A model generated the notes under the pieces. That model saw only the letters and a list, made by a program, of their open reading frames with translations, searched no databases and was not told the origin of the DNA. Made by a program: the position numbers and the translations under genes. 64,000 nt of DNA from Gammaproteobacteria bacterium (GTDB lineage Bacteria; Pseudomonadota; Gammaproteobacteria; Steroidobacterales; Woeseiaceae): positions 1-64,000 of the forward strand of contig JAOUHU010000010.1 of assembly GCA_029884455.1 (NCBI GenBank), written 5' to 3'. Below, piece after piece: positions 37,015 to 45,111 of this stretch; position 1 is the stretch's first letter; each line of letters opens with the position of its first letter.

Positions 37015-37548
37015 CTAACTCTTTTCAACCTGGCCGAAATCCAACTCGACCGGCGTTGATCTTCCCAAAATCTGTACAGCAACCTGCAAGCGACTTTTGT
37101 CGTAGTTGACATTCTCGACAACGCCGCTGAAATCATTGAATGGGCCATCGATAACGCGCACCACTTCGCCCGGCTCAAACAGGACTTTCGGCCGCGGTTT
37201 GTCGACGCCCTCTTTAACCCGCTGCAGAATGTGGTCGGCCTCCTTGTCTGTAATCGGCGCCGGCCGGTCACTCGACCCGCCAATGAAACCGAGTACTTTT
37301 GGTACTTCCTTGACCAGGTGCCAGGTCTCATCGTCCATTTCCATCTGCACCAGCACGTAGCCGGGAAAAAATTTGCGTTCGCTGCGACGCTTCTGCCCTT
37401 CCTTCATCTCGACAACTTCTTCGGTTGGCACAAGAATTTCGCCAAATTTTTCCTGCAAACCCATGCGCTCGATTCGCTCTTCAAGCGAAGATTTCACCTT
37501 GTGCTCAAAGTTCGAGTAGGCGTGAACGATGTACCAGCGTAGAGACAC
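37015..37548 (-). CDS. nusG: Transcription termination/antitermination factor NusG
   Basis: Polymerase elongation factor that bridges to Rho or to ribosomal S10. Its 177 residues have the NGN domain ([20 protein letters not shown], then [20 protein letters not shown]) and a C-terminal KOW domain ([20 protein letters not shown]). It lies 34 bases after secE. Confidence 0.98.
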   Translation of the reverse strand: MSLRWYIVHAYSNFEHKVKSSLEERIERMGLQEKFGEILVPTEEVVEMKEGQKRRSERKFFPGYVLVQMEMDDETWHLVKEVPKVLGFIGGSSDRPAPITDKEADHILQRVKEGVDKPRPKVLFEPGEVVRVIDGPFNDFSGVVENVNYDKSRLQVAVQILGRSTPVELDFGQVEKS

Positions 37549-37582
37549 TGAAAAATCCTTTGTTTACGTGTAGCCGCTTCGC

Positions 37583-37957
37583 CTAGCCGACCAGACGCCT
37601 GGTCAACCAGAGCAGCCCCGAATCCAGCGCCCAGAAAAACAACATCATGACCAGCGTGAAAACGAACACGGCGATAGCGGTTTGTGTTGTTTCCTGCTTC
37701 GTTGGCCAGACGACCTTGCGCCATTCAACGCGCGCACCTTGAATAAACTGCCAGAGCATTTGGCCCTGGGTACTGGTCATCGCAACAGCGATACCAATTC
37801 CCGCACCAGCCAGAACCATAAGGACACGCAGCGGCAGGGAAACCTGGAACGCATAGAAATAATATGCGTAAAGACCGCCAATAATCGCCGCAGCTGCCAA
37901 CAGCAACTTGACGATATCCAGCGCTCCGCTCTGAGGTGCTTCTGTCTGTGAACTCAT
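37583..37957 (-). CDS. secE: Protein translocase subunit SecE (three-helix form)
   Basis: Clamp subunit of SecYEG, 124 residues. Three hydrophobic segments are visible (LLLAAAAIIGGLYAYYF, LRVLMVLAGAGIGIAVAM and AVFVFTLVMMLFFWALDSGL), as in enterobacterial SecE and unlike the single-helix form. The conserved cytoplasmic helix EWRKVVWPTKQETTQTA is intact. Confidence 0.96.
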   Translation of the reverse strand: MSSQTEAPQSGALDIVKLLLAAAAIIGGLYAYYFYAFQVSLPLRVLMVLAGAGIGIAVAMTSTQGQMLWQFIQGARVEWRKVVWPTKQETTQTAIAVFVFTLVMMLFFWALDSGLLWLTRRLVG

Positions 37958-38007
37958 TTCAAACCATCGGGCCCTGCGGCCCTCCAGCTAAACCCGTAAT
38001 CATCAAT

Positions 38008-38083
38008 TGGCAGGCCAGGAGGGAATCGAACCCCCAACCTGCGGTTTTGGAGACCGCCGCTCTGCCAATTGAGCTACTGGCCT
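38008..38083 (-). tRNA. trpT: tRNA-Trp (anticodon CCA)
   Basis: A 76-base cloverleaf with 3' CCA encoded. The acceptor stem is AGGCCAG/CTGGCCT with discriminator G, the anticodon CCA is at 38048-38050, and the T arm contains GGTTCGATTCC. It lies between tuf copy 2 and secE, as in many gammaproteobacteria. Confidence 0.97.
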
Positions 38084-38106
38084 GTCGCGTCCTACCTTTC
38101 AAGTGA

Positions 38107-38158
38107 GATCGCGATGGCCAGGTACGCGACACGCTGTGCGTACCTGATTCTCGCGATC
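38107..38158 (-). promoter_or_regulatory. Long two-part stem between tuf and tRNA-Trp
   Basis: On the minus strand GATCGCG pairs with CGCGATC, then after a symmetric 5/5 internal loop CAGGTACGC pairs with GCGTACCTG around a 10-base loop. There is no U-run after it. Its place between an mRNA and a tRNA in one transcript suggests a processing stem that separates tuf message from tRNA-Trp precursor. Confidence 0.6.
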
Positions 38159-38176
38159 CACCAATCCGAAATCTTG

Positions 38177-39367
38177 TTACTTGAGGATCTTCGAGACCAC
38201 ACCGGCGCCGACGGTACGACCGCCTTCGCGAATCGCGAAGCGCAAGCCTTCTTCCATCGCAATCGGGTTGATCAATTCGACCACCATCTGCACGTTGTCG
38301 CCCGGCATCACCATCTCCGTGCCCTCCGGCAGCTCCACCGCTCCCGTTACGTCCGTCGTGCGGAAGTAAAACTGCGGCCGATAACCCTTGAAGAACGGCG
38401 TATGACGTCCACCCTCATCCTTGGTCAGAATGTATACCTCCGCCTCGAACCGCGTATGCGGCGTGATCGAGCCCGGCTTCGCCAGTACCTGGCCGCGCTC
38501 CACCTCTTCGCGCTTTGTGCCGCGCAGCAATACGCCCACGTTGTCGCCCGCCTCACCACGGTCCAGCAACTTGCGGAACATCTCGACGCCCGTGCAGGTC
38601 GTCTTCGTCGTGTCCCGAATGCCCACGATCTCGATTTCGTCGCCCACGTTAATCACGCCGCGCTCAATGCGCCCCGTCACCACCGTGCCGCGTCCCGAGA
38701 TAGAGAACACATCCTCCACCGGCATCAGAAAATCACCGTCAATCGCCCGCTCCGGCATCGGTATGTAGCTGTCCATCGCCTCCACCAGCTTCACCACGCT
38801 CGGCACGCCTATCTCCGAGGTATCCCCGTCGAACGCCTTCAGCGCCGAGCCCGTGATTATCGGCGTGTCATCGCCCGGGAAGTCATACACCGACAGCAGA
38901 TCGCGTACTTCCATCTCCACCAGCTCCAGCAGCTCCGCGTCATCCACCTGGTCCGCCTTGTTCATGTACACCACGATGTACGGTACACCCACCTGGCGTG
39001 CCAGCAGTATGTGCTCCCGCGTCTGTGGCATCGGACCGTCCGCCGCACTCACCACCAGGATCGCTCCGTCCATCTGCGCCGCACCCGTGATCATGTTCTT
39101 CACATAGTCCGCGTGCCCCGGGCAGTCAACGTGTGCATAGTGACGATTCGCACTCTGGTACTCCACGTGCGCCGTCGCAATCGTGATACCGCGCGCCCGT
39201 TCCTCCGGCGCCTTGTCAATCTGGTCGTACGCAGAAACCTCACCACCGTGTATCTCTGCCATGCACTTCGTCAGCGCCGCCGTCAGCGTCGTCTTGCCGT
39301 GGTCCACGTGTCCAATCGTGCCTACGTTGATGTGCGGTTTCGTTCTTTCAAATTTTACTTTTGACAT
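38177..39367 (-). CDS. tuf: Elongation factor Tu, copy 2 (tRNA-linked)
   Basis: Second EF-Tu gene, the counterpart of E. coli tufB by position (tRNA-Tyr-Gly-Thr upstream, tRNA-Trp-secE downstream). The protein is identical to copy 1. The DNA matches copy 1 in all stretches compared, but the bases on both sides diverge immediately: identity ends at the ATG and about 4 bases beyond the stop. Its ribosome site AGGAA differs from that of copy 1. Confidence 0.98.
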   Translation of the reverse strand: MSKVKFERTKPHINVGTIGHVDHGKTTLTAALTKCMAEIHGGEVSAYDQIDKAPEERARGITIATAHVEYQSANRHYAHVDCPGHADYVKNMITGAAQMDGAILVVSAADGPMPQTREHILLARQVGVPYIVVYMNKADQVDDAELLELVEMEVRDLLSVYDFPGDDTPIITGSALKAFDGDTSEIGVPSVVKLVEAMDSYIPMPERAIDGDFLMPVEDVFSISGRGTVVTGRIERGVINVGDEIEIVGIRDTTKTTCTGVEMFRKLLDRGEAGDNVGVLLRGTKREEVERGQVLAKPGSITPHTRFEAEVYILTKDEGGRHTPFFKGYRPQFYFRTTDVTGAVELPEGTEMVMPGDNVQMVVELINPIAMEEGLRFAIREGGRTVGAGVVSKILK

Positions 39368-39420
39368 GAGCTTCTATTCCTGCGTATCTCAAGTTTGTAC
39401 AAAAAAATCCAACCACTGCC

Positions 39421-39495
<75 letters not shown>

Positions 39496-39525
39496 TTCGT
39501 TCCGGCAGACCCTCTACCTTCTGAG

Positions 39526-39599
<74 letters not shown>

Positions 39600-39821
39600 C
39601 TTTAGCCCTTCAATCGCCTTTTCTGAGGCGTGCAAAAATCCCGACAGTCCCAAGTCACCAAACTGTCTGGATTCCATTAAATCTCTATGTGTCTTCCCCG
39701 CCGTGTTGCTGACCTCACGGTCAATCGTCCGGCTCCGATTGTGTCTCGCGGCGCTCTCTCAACGAGGATGCACAAGACTGCTATACTCGCTTCGGCCTGC
39801 TCTCCGCCGAACTCTATAGTT
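39600..39821 (-). other. Spacer between tRNA-Tyr and tRNA-Gly
   Basis: These 222 bases separate two tRNAs of one presumed transcript. I see no gene and no clear promoter. Small stems are present: TGACC/GGTCA with a GTGA (GNRA-type) loop near 39710-39723, GACAG/CTGTC near 39642-39666, and CGCCT/AGGCG near 39616-39631. E. coli also has a longer spacer between tyrU and glyT, so a spacer of this kind may be ancestral. Confidence 0.5.
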
Positions 39822-39907
39822 TGGTGGAGGGGGTAGGATTCGAACCTACGTAGGCATAAGCCAGCAGATTTACAGTCTGCCCTCGTTGGCCGCTTGAGTA
39901 CCCCTCC
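39822..39907 (-). tRNA. tyrU: tRNA-Tyr (anticodon GTA)
   Basis: An 86-base class II tRNA with a long variable arm and encoded CCA. The acceptor stem is GGAGGGG/CCCCTCC, the anticodon GTA is at 39871-39873, and the T arm contains GGTTCGAATCC. It is the first gene behind the promoter at 39925-39953. Confidence 0.97.
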
Positions 39908-39924
39908 GCGGACACAAGCCGGGC

Positions 39925-39953
39925 ATTGTCTAATCCTGCTGTCCGGGTGTCAA
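39925..39953 (-). promoter_or_regulatory. Stable-RNA-type promoter of the tRNA-tuf operon
   Basis: A perfect -35 TTGACA (39948-39953) and a -10 GACAAT (39925-39930) are spaced by 17 bases. The -10 is followed by the GC-rich discriminator GCCCGGC, a known feature of stringently controlled rRNA and tRNA promoters. Transcription would begin about 10 bases before tRNA-Tyr. Confidence 0.75.
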
Positions 39954-39972
39954 CAGCCAAGCCGCTGATTTT

Positions 39973-40479
39973 TTAGTTTTTGCAGCACCAATGCCAGGGC
40001 TCGTAGCTGATTCCCCAGGCGTTTTCCCGCGGGTAGCTCATCGCGAAGCCGAAGTCGTCCGCCCGGCGCTGCAACCAGCCAAACGCAGCGGTGGTTTCGA
40101 AGTCTTCGGTCAGCGGCCTGCATCCCGGCGTCGCAATGTCAATCGCCCGCCCGGTGTGATGCTCGCTGAAACCGGGTGCGGCATTGACCTTCAGGATGTC
40201 GTCAATCAGCTGGCCGGCACTTATTTTGTTGCGAATCAGGGCAGCCTGGTATTCGACGCTGCGAAACCCGGAAACCATGAGCAAAACAATGTTTTCCACG
40301 GCTGCCGCGGTGACCATCGCATTCCATCGCGCCGCAGCCAATGGCGTCAATCGCTGCATCCGCCCGACCAGGTTTGGCCCGACGTCGACCAGCTCCGCAG
40401 CTTCGTCAAATAAAGGCTGGCCGGTCGCCTGACCGTAGTCGGGCTGGATGCCGAGTTCCTGGTGAAGTTCGCGTAGCAT
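39973..40479 (-). CDS. VanY-type D-Ala-D-Ala carboxypeptidase family protein, no signal peptide
   Basis: Zinc peptidase of the VanY/LdcB family (M15), 168 residues. The zinc motif SEHHTGRAID (Ser105, His107, Asp114) and the C-terminal EPWHW (Glu160, His163) are complete, and SGFRSVEYQ supplies the conserved Arg73. Relatives trim peptidoglycan stem peptides in the periplasm. Neither this start nor the in-frame sequence upstream shows a signal peptide, so the location is unclear; a cytoplasmic role in muropeptide recycling is possible. It ends close to the tRNA promoter region on the same strand. Confidence 0.82.
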   Translation of the reverse strand: MLRELHQELGIQPDYGQATGQPLFDEAAELVDVGPNLVGRMQRLTPLAAARWNAMVTAAAVENIVLLMVSGFRSVEYQAALIRNKISAGQLIDDILKVNAAPGFSEHHTGRAIDIATPGCRPLTEDFETTAAFGWLQRRADDFGFAMSYPRENAWGISYEPWHWCCKN

Positions 40480-40518
40480 AAGGGCCGGAATTGTCCCACA
40501 TCCACTAGCGCGACGACC

Positions 40519-41250
40519 ATGAGCAAAGACACGATTTACGCAAGCGGCGCGGACGACAATAAGCCGTTCACATTCAACCAGTCTGTGGCTGACGTGTTTC
40601 CAGACATGCTGCGCCGGTCGATTCCGGGCTACGCCGCATCCATTGAGGCGATTGGTTCGCTGGCGGCCCGCTATGCCATGGCCGGATCCGTCTGCTACGA
40701 CCTGGGCTGCTCGCTGGGCGCCGCAACGCTCGCCATGCGCTCGGCAATAAAGGCGCCAGGCTGCAGGATTATTGCCGTCGACAACGCGCCGGCCATGGTC
40801 AGTCGTTGCAAGCAGGTACTTGCGGCTGACGAAAATTCGGCAGCCACGCCGGTTGATGTTTGCCAGGCAGACATCCGCGACGTCGGCATCGCCAACGCAT
40901 CCATGGTTGTCATGAATTACACCCTGCAGTTTCTCGACGTCGCGGCGCGAGACACGATGGTTGCCAAAATTTACGCCGGCATGCTAGCCGGCGGGCTGTT
41001 TCTGCTATCGGAAAAGGTTATCGATGAGGACCCGCATATGGAGGAACTGCTGGTCGAGCTGCATCATGAGCACAAGCGGCGCAATGATTACAGTCAGCTG
41101 GAAATAAGCCGCAAGCGGGCAGCGCTCGAAAATGTGCTGATTCCCGAAACCGTATCGGTACATCAAGAACGCCTCGCCCGGGCAGGGTTTGCACACAGTG
41201 GCGTCTGGCTGCGGTATTTCAATTTCGTTTCGATCGTCGCAATCAAGTAG
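40519..41250 (+). CDS. cmoA: Carboxy-S-adenosyl-L-methionine synthase CmoA
   Basis: Converts SAM and prephenate to carboxy-SAM, the donor for wobble-uridine modification (cmo5U34) of tRNAs. The 243-residue protein has the family N-terminus (DDNKPFTFNQSVADVFPDML), the SAM motif YDLGCSLGAATLAMR and the conserved MNYTLQFL and SEKVIDEDP. cmoB follows after 2 bases. Confidence 0.97.
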   Translation: MSKDTIYASGADDNKPFTFNQSVADVFPDMLRRSIPGYAASIEAIGSLAARYAMAGSVCYDLGCSLGAATLAMRSAIKAPGCRIIAVDNAPAMVSRCKQVLAADENSAATPVDVCQADIRDVGIANASMVVMNYTLQFLDVAARDTMVAKIYAGMLAGGLFLLSEKVIDEDPHMEELLVELHHEHKRRNDYSQLEISRKRAALENVLIPETVSVHQERLARAGFAHSGVWLRYFNFVSIVAIK

Positions 41251-41252
41251 CA

Positions 41253-42167
41253 ATGATTGATTTTGACGCCCTGTGGAGACACCTGGACGCAGCCAGGTTG
41301 GGGCACTGGCGGGCGACGACCGAACAACTGATCCGCAGCCGGCTTAGCGACTCGGCGCACGGCGATTTCGCCGCCTGGCGCAAGGCCATCGAAGACCTGC
41401 AGTCCTGCGATGCAGGGAAAATTGATGAAATCCGCCGGGGATTGCTGCGCCTGGCTCCGTGGCGCAAGGGACCGTTCGAATTGGCGGGCATTCGCATCAA
41501 CAGTGAGTGGCGCAGCGATCTCAAATGGGCGCGGCTGGCAAATGCCATTGCACCGCTCACTGACCGCCTGGTGTTGGACGTGGGCTGCGGTAACGGATAT
41601 TACGCGCTGCAAATGCGGGCAGCCGGAGCCCGCACGGTTATTGGCGTGGACCCGACGCTGCTGTACGTCATGCAGTTCCTGGCAATCGGTATTTTTCTGC
41701 CGGCGACCAATGTATTCGTGCTCCCGCTGCGCAGCGAGGAACTGCCGCAGGATGAGCGCCGTTTCGACACCTGTTTTTCGATGGGCGTGCTGTATCACCA
41801 GCGTTCGCCGCTGCAACACTTGCGGCAGCTTCGCGGCATGTTGCGGCCGGCTGGCCAGCTGGTGCTGGAGACGATTATCTTGCCGGGTGACGGGGCCGCG
41901 GTTTTTTCGCCGCCGGGCCGTTACGCCCGCATGCGCAACGTATGGCTCTTGCCGACCGTTACGGAACTCACATTGTGGCTGCAGCAGAGCGGCTACTCGG
42001 GCATCCAGTTGATCGATGTGTCCGTTACCACGGTCGAGGAACAGCGCACTACCGAGTGGATGCCGTTCGAATCTTTATGCGAAGCCCTCGACCCTGCAGA
42101 CCCGGGAAAAACCGTGGAGGGGTGGCCGGCGCCACACCGCGCCATTCTCCTTGCCAACGCAAGCTAG
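41253..42167 (+). CDS. cmoB: tRNA U34 carboxymethyltransferase CmoB
   Basis: Transfers the carboxymethyl group from carboxy-SAM to 5-hydroxyuridine-34 of several tRNAs. The 304-residue protein has LLRLAPWRKGPFELAGIRIN, SEWRSDLKWARLA, the SAM motif LDVGCGNGYYALQM and FSMGVLYHQRSPLQHL. It is slightly shorter than E. coli CmoB. It is translationally coupled to cmoA. Confidence 0.97.
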   Translation: MIDFDALWRHLDAARLGHWRATTEQLIRSRLSDSAHGDFAAWRKAIEDLQSCDAGKIDEIRRGLLRLAPWRKGPFELAGIRINSEWRSDLKWARLANAIAPLTDRLVLDVGCGNGYYALQMRAAGARTVIGVDPTLLYVMQFLAIGIFLPATNVFVLPLRSEELPQDERRFDTCFSMGVLYHQRSPLQHLRQLRGMLRPAGQLVLETIILPGDGAAVFSPPGRYARMRNVWLLPTVTELTLWLQQSGYSGIQLIDVSVTTVEEQRTTEWMPFESLCEALDPADPGKTVEGWPAPHRAILLANAS

Positions 42168-42207
42168 CTTCTTTAAATTCAGTCGTAACTGAAAAACGGG
42201 AAATGTC

Positions 42208-42732
42208 ATGCAGCTATCGCCGGCCGTCGAGAAATACGTCCTGCACTGGGGCGAAATGGGGACCCGCTGGGGTACCAATCGCACCGTTGCACAGATTCAG
42301 GCCCTGCTGTACCTGTCGCCGCAGCCGTTGCGCGCCGACCAGATTGTCGATGCCTTGTCGGTCGCCCGTTCCAACGTCAGTACCAGCATTCGTGAACTGC
42401 AAAGCTATGGCCTTGTGCGCATGACCCACGTGCTGGGCGATCGGCGTGACTATTTCGAGTCACTGCACGATGTCTGGGAGCTGTTTCGCGTCATCATAGA
42501 ACAGCGCAAGCAGCGCGAACTCAACCCGACGCTTTCCATGCTGCGCACCACCGCGAGAGAAGTTCTCGACGAAGAAGATACTGACCCGATTACCAAGCAA
42601 CGTATTCAGAACATGCTGCAATTCGTTACGACGACGAACGAATGGTATGAGCAGATCCGGGAAATTCCGACACCGACGCTGACCAAGCTGATGCAGCTCG
42701 GCAGCAAGATCACAGGGCTGGTAAAGCGCTAG
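42208..42732 (+). CDS. GbsR/MarR-family transcriptional regulator
   Basis: A 174-residue winged-helix protein of the GbsR branch of MarR regulators. The HTH is visible at PLRADQIVDALSVARSNVST followed by SIRELQSYGLVRMTHVLGDR. The C-terminal half is a charged helical dimerisation region. It follows cmoB by 40 bases and may share its transcript by read-through. Its target is unknown; relatives control osmoprotectant or membrane-stress genes. The adjacent lipoprotein gene is convergent, with 6 bases between. Confidence 0.82.
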   Translation: MQLSPAVEKYVLHWGEMGTRWGTNRTVAQIQALLYLSPQPLRADQIVDALSVARSNVSTSIRELQSYGLVRMTHVLGDRRDYFESLHDVWELFRVIIEQRKQRELNPTLSMLRTTAREVLDEEDTDPITKQRIQNMLQFVTTTNEWYEQIREIPTPTLTKLMQLGSKITGLVKR

Positions 42733-42738
42733 CAGGGG

Positions 42739-43533
42739 CTATTGCGGGGCGCAGCCTGCGGCGAGACTAGTGGTCGATTCGCGTTGCTGGCGAAAAAACC
42801 AGACGGATTCCCGTAGTGCGGCAGCAGCCGGTCCACCATGAACCGCGCCGCCAGGTCGACGAAAATAACCGCCGGGCAGATAGATTTCCGTGTACGGCTC
42901 GCCGGCGACGCATTCGCTGTCCTGAAACTGGCCCGAAACGAGATAACCTTCGAGCATGGTGGAAGCGGATTGCCAGGGTATTGCCGCATCGCTCTCATAG
43001 CGCACCAGCCAGGTCCGTTCGCCGCTGCCCGGATCCAGGCGCAGGTCCTTCTCGAATATTCCAATCGAGTCCGTTGCCTGCCAGTTGACCAGTCCGCTGT
43101 CGAGGATAATCGCCGATCTGATTTTCGCAGCCGCGTCCGGGTCAGCGAGAAAATAGAGGATCCTGGCGCCGCTTTCCGTTTCCAGTTTGAAGCCGAGCGA
43201 GCCCGGCGGGATGTAGGCATAGCCACCTTCGGCCAATGTGAAGTCGGCTATTTTCAGTTCGCCGGCTATGACGAAAATTTCCAGGGACTTGCCTGGAGCA
43301 CCACCGGTCGTTCCCGACCACGCGGCGGGCAGATCGATACGGTTGCTCGAGCTTCGGGTGCGCATGTCGATTGCGTATTCTTTCGCCCGTACTCCCGGCA
43401 GCGCGGCAAGGAAGATATCCGGAAGATCATCGGAAATGACAAACGCGGGATAAGCAGGAGCCGCGGGCCCTGACGCGCAGCCGACTGCGAGTGTCATCAT
43501 TATCAGGCCGATCGGCACAAACAACTTGCTCAT
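42739..43533 (-). CDS. Cupin-fold lipoprotein (DUF4437-like)
   Basis: A 264-residue predicted lipoprotein with the lipobox LAVGC (Cys19). Two cupin-like halves are suggested by KSLEIFVIAGELKIADFTLA with GGYAYIPPGSLGFKLE and by MLEGYLVSGQFQDSE with YLPGGYFRRPGGAVHGGP. The second half retains a His in the metal-binding style (AVHGGP). The match to DUF4437 is from memory of the pattern. No enzyme activity can be assigned. Confidence 0.65.
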   Translation of the reverse strand: MSKLFVPIGLIMMTLAVGCASGPAAPAYPAFVISDDLPDIFLAALPGVRAKEYAIDMRTRSSSNRIDLPAAWSGTTGGAPGKSLEIFVIAGELKIADFTLAEGGYAYIPPGSLGFKLETESGARILYFLADPDAAAKIRSAIILDSGLVNWQATDSIGIFEKDLRLDPGSGERTWLVRYESDAAIPWQSASTMLEGYLVSGQFQDSECVAGEPYTEIYLPGGYFRRPGGAVHGGPAAAALRESVWFFRQQRESTTSLAAGCAPQ

Positions 43534-43565
43534 GAGTCACCTGCGAATTTGCTGGCATCGTCAAG

Positions 43566-43593
43566 AAAAAAGCCGCCCAGAAATCTGGGCGGC
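43566..43593 (-). terminator. Strong Rho-independent terminator
   Basis: On the minus strand GCCGCCCAG, ATTT and CTGGGCGGC make a perfect 9-base stem followed by TTTTTTCTT. It lies upstream of the lipoprotein gene (start 43533), so it ends a transcript that begins further right in the gap 43594-43968. No convincing gene is there, which suggests a small RNA or an antisense transcript. Confidence 0.88.
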
Positions 43594-43968
43594 ATAACAA
43601 GCAAAGATGTATCCGGCTGACGACCAACTGCGTGTGAATGGAGCAAAGGTCCCTATTGCGTCGCTGTTCTGCAGTTCTGTTGCCAGGCTGGCGGTTCGCT
43701 GCTCGGACTGCCGTATCCGGTCACGCAGGTAACCGGGTATCAAGAGCTACGTGTTGAGAGGAATCACGTGATGCCTGCTGTCCAATCATGCGTCTCGCAT
43801 GGCGCCCCGCCCGCCTTGCCATCTACATCTCATCTCCGTGCGTACCGAATTGGTACGGACGCAGATGCTACTACATCTTGTGCTGGAAGGCGAATAGTCC
43901 ACAACATGTGGTTGCAACCGGACGAAGGCGGTACGATCCTTCCGATCATTGGTTGGCCGGGAACTGAA
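43594..43968. other. Gene-poor gap; candidate small-RNA source (minus) and PPOX-gene leader (plus)
   Basis: These 375 bases lie between the terminator and the oxidase-like gene. On the minus strand a 60-codon open frame reads into the terminator stem, with no ribosome site and no recognisable product. On the plus strand are CGTACC/GGTACG (43841-43857), CCACA/TGTGG (43899-43911) and the perfect GGTTGCAACC (43910-43919). The plus-strand frame of the downstream gene is open through most of this gap, but its composition and lack of a family match speak against translation. Confidence 0.4.
43841..43857. promoter_or_regulatory. Inverted repeat, candidate operator
   Basis: CGTACC, five bases (GAATT) and GGTACG form a perfect 6-base inverted repeat about 110 bases before the PPOX-family gene. 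It overlaps a possible weak -35 (TTGGTA). A dimeric repressor site is plausible but no regulator is known. Confidence 0.3.
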
Positions 43969-44631
43969 ATGACCGACAGTTACTCAATTGGCTCAAAGAA
44001 CAAGGTCCGGCAGCTGCGCGAAAAAGCGCGCTATGACAAAGAGCTTGTGCACGCCGTGCTCGATGCCGGCCTCGTTGCCGCGGTTGGCTTTGTCCAGGAT
44101 GGTGCGCCCGTCGTCGTGCCGATGATCTACGGCCGCGAGGGCGACACGATCTACCTGCATGGCGCACGCAAGGCTCGCGTTGTCCGGCTACTGGAACAGA
44201 CTGACCAGGTTTGCGTCAATGTCACACTGCTCGATGGCCTCGTATTCGCTCGTTCTGCGTTCAACTCGTCGATGAACTACCGCTCCGCAACCGTCTTCGG
44301 AACGCCATCGCTGGTCGAAACCACGGCCGGGAAACTGCACGCGATGCGTGTCATCAGCGACCACACCATGCCAGGTCGCTGGGCGGAATTGCGCGACCCG
44401 CTGCCCAAGGAAGTAAAAATGACCGGCGTCATTGCAATCACAATTGCATCAGCTTCGGCCAAGATCGCACAGGGCATGCCGGCCGACGAAGAGGAAGACT
44501 ATGCGATCCCGGTCTGGGCAGGCGTCCTGCCTGTGGAATCGCGGCGGACAACTCTGCAGTCCGACCAACGATTGCTCGGTGGCGTGGAACCGAGCGCTGC
44601 CGTCAGGGCCTTGCAGGATAAATTACTGTAG
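43969..44631 (+). CDS. Pyridoxamine 5'-phosphate oxidase-fold flavoprotein
   Basis: A 220-residue protein of the PPOX-like split-barrel superfamily (Pyridox_ox_2 type). The barrel strands AAVGFVQDGAPVVVPMIYGR and DTIYLHGARKARVVRLL, with CVNVTLLDGLVFARSAFNSS, match FMN- or heme-binding relatives, including NimA-like proteins. I chose ATG 43969 (MTDSYSIGSK) because homologous sequence begins there and GGGA lies upstream. Its last 9 bases overlap the convergent ogt gene. Confidence 0.8.
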   Translation: MTDSYSIGSKNKVRQLREKARYDKELVHAVLDAGLVAAVGFVQDGAPVVVPMIYGREGDTIYLHGARKARVVRLLEQTDQVCVNVTLLDGLVFARSAFNSSMNYRSATVFGTPSLVETTAGKLHAMRVISDHTMPGRWAELRDPLPKEVKMTGVIAITIASASAKIAQGMPADEEEDYAIPVWAGVLPVESRRTTLQSDQRLLGGVEPSAAVRALQDKLL

Positions 44632-45108
44632 CAGGCCGCAATTTTCCGCTTCGAGTCGTAACAACGCCTGCTTGGTTCCGAGCCCGCCCCCGAAACCCGT
44701 CAGCGAGCCGTTGCTGCCGATGACGCGGTGGCAGGGAACGATAATCGGTATCGGATTGCGGCCATTCGCGGCGCCAACCGCGCGCACCGCCCTGGGCCGG
44801 CCAATGCGATTTGCGATCTCGCCATACGAGCTTGTCTCACCATATGGGATGCGCTGTAGCTCTTGCAGCACGCGCAACTGGAACTCGGTGCCTTTGAGCT
44901 TCAGCGGCAGATCGAAAGTTTTGCGTTTGCCGGAAAAGTATTCCATGAGTTGCTTGCGCGCAGCCACGAACGGCGCTTCGTTGCGCGTCCATCCCGGTTC
45001 CGGCTCGTAACGCAGCTTGCCTTCCGGAAACCCGACGAGACTCAACCCTTCATCATCGCCGCCAAGTAACAGCTCACCGATCGGCGTCACCAAATAGCAG
45101 TAGTACAT
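44623..45108 (-). CDS. ogt: Methylated-DNA--protein-cysteine methyltransferase
   Basis: Suicide repair protein that removes alkyl groups from O6-methylguanine and O4-methylthymine. The active site is IIVPCHRVI with Cys126; the helix-turn-helix region RIPYGETSSYGEIANRIGRP and arginine finger RAVGAANGRNP are intact. At 161 residues it is a stand-alone Ogt. It lies 3 bases after the AlkA-fusion gene, so both are one alkylation-repair operon. Confidence 0.96.
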   Translation of the reverse strand: MYYCYLVTPIGELLLGGDDEGLSLVGFPEGKLRYEPEPGWTRNEAPFVAARKQLMEYFSGKRKTFDLPLKLKGTEFQLRVLQELQRIPYGETSSYGEIANRIGRPRAVRAVGAANGRNPIPIIVPCHRVIGSNGSLTGFGGGLGTKQALLRLEAENCGLLQ

Positions 45109-45111
45109 GAT

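Noticed and set aside
43561..43743. A 60-codon frame reading into the terminator at 43566-43593
   Set aside because: The last codons are the terminator stem and U-run and no ribosome site is seen; better explained as a non-coding transcript.
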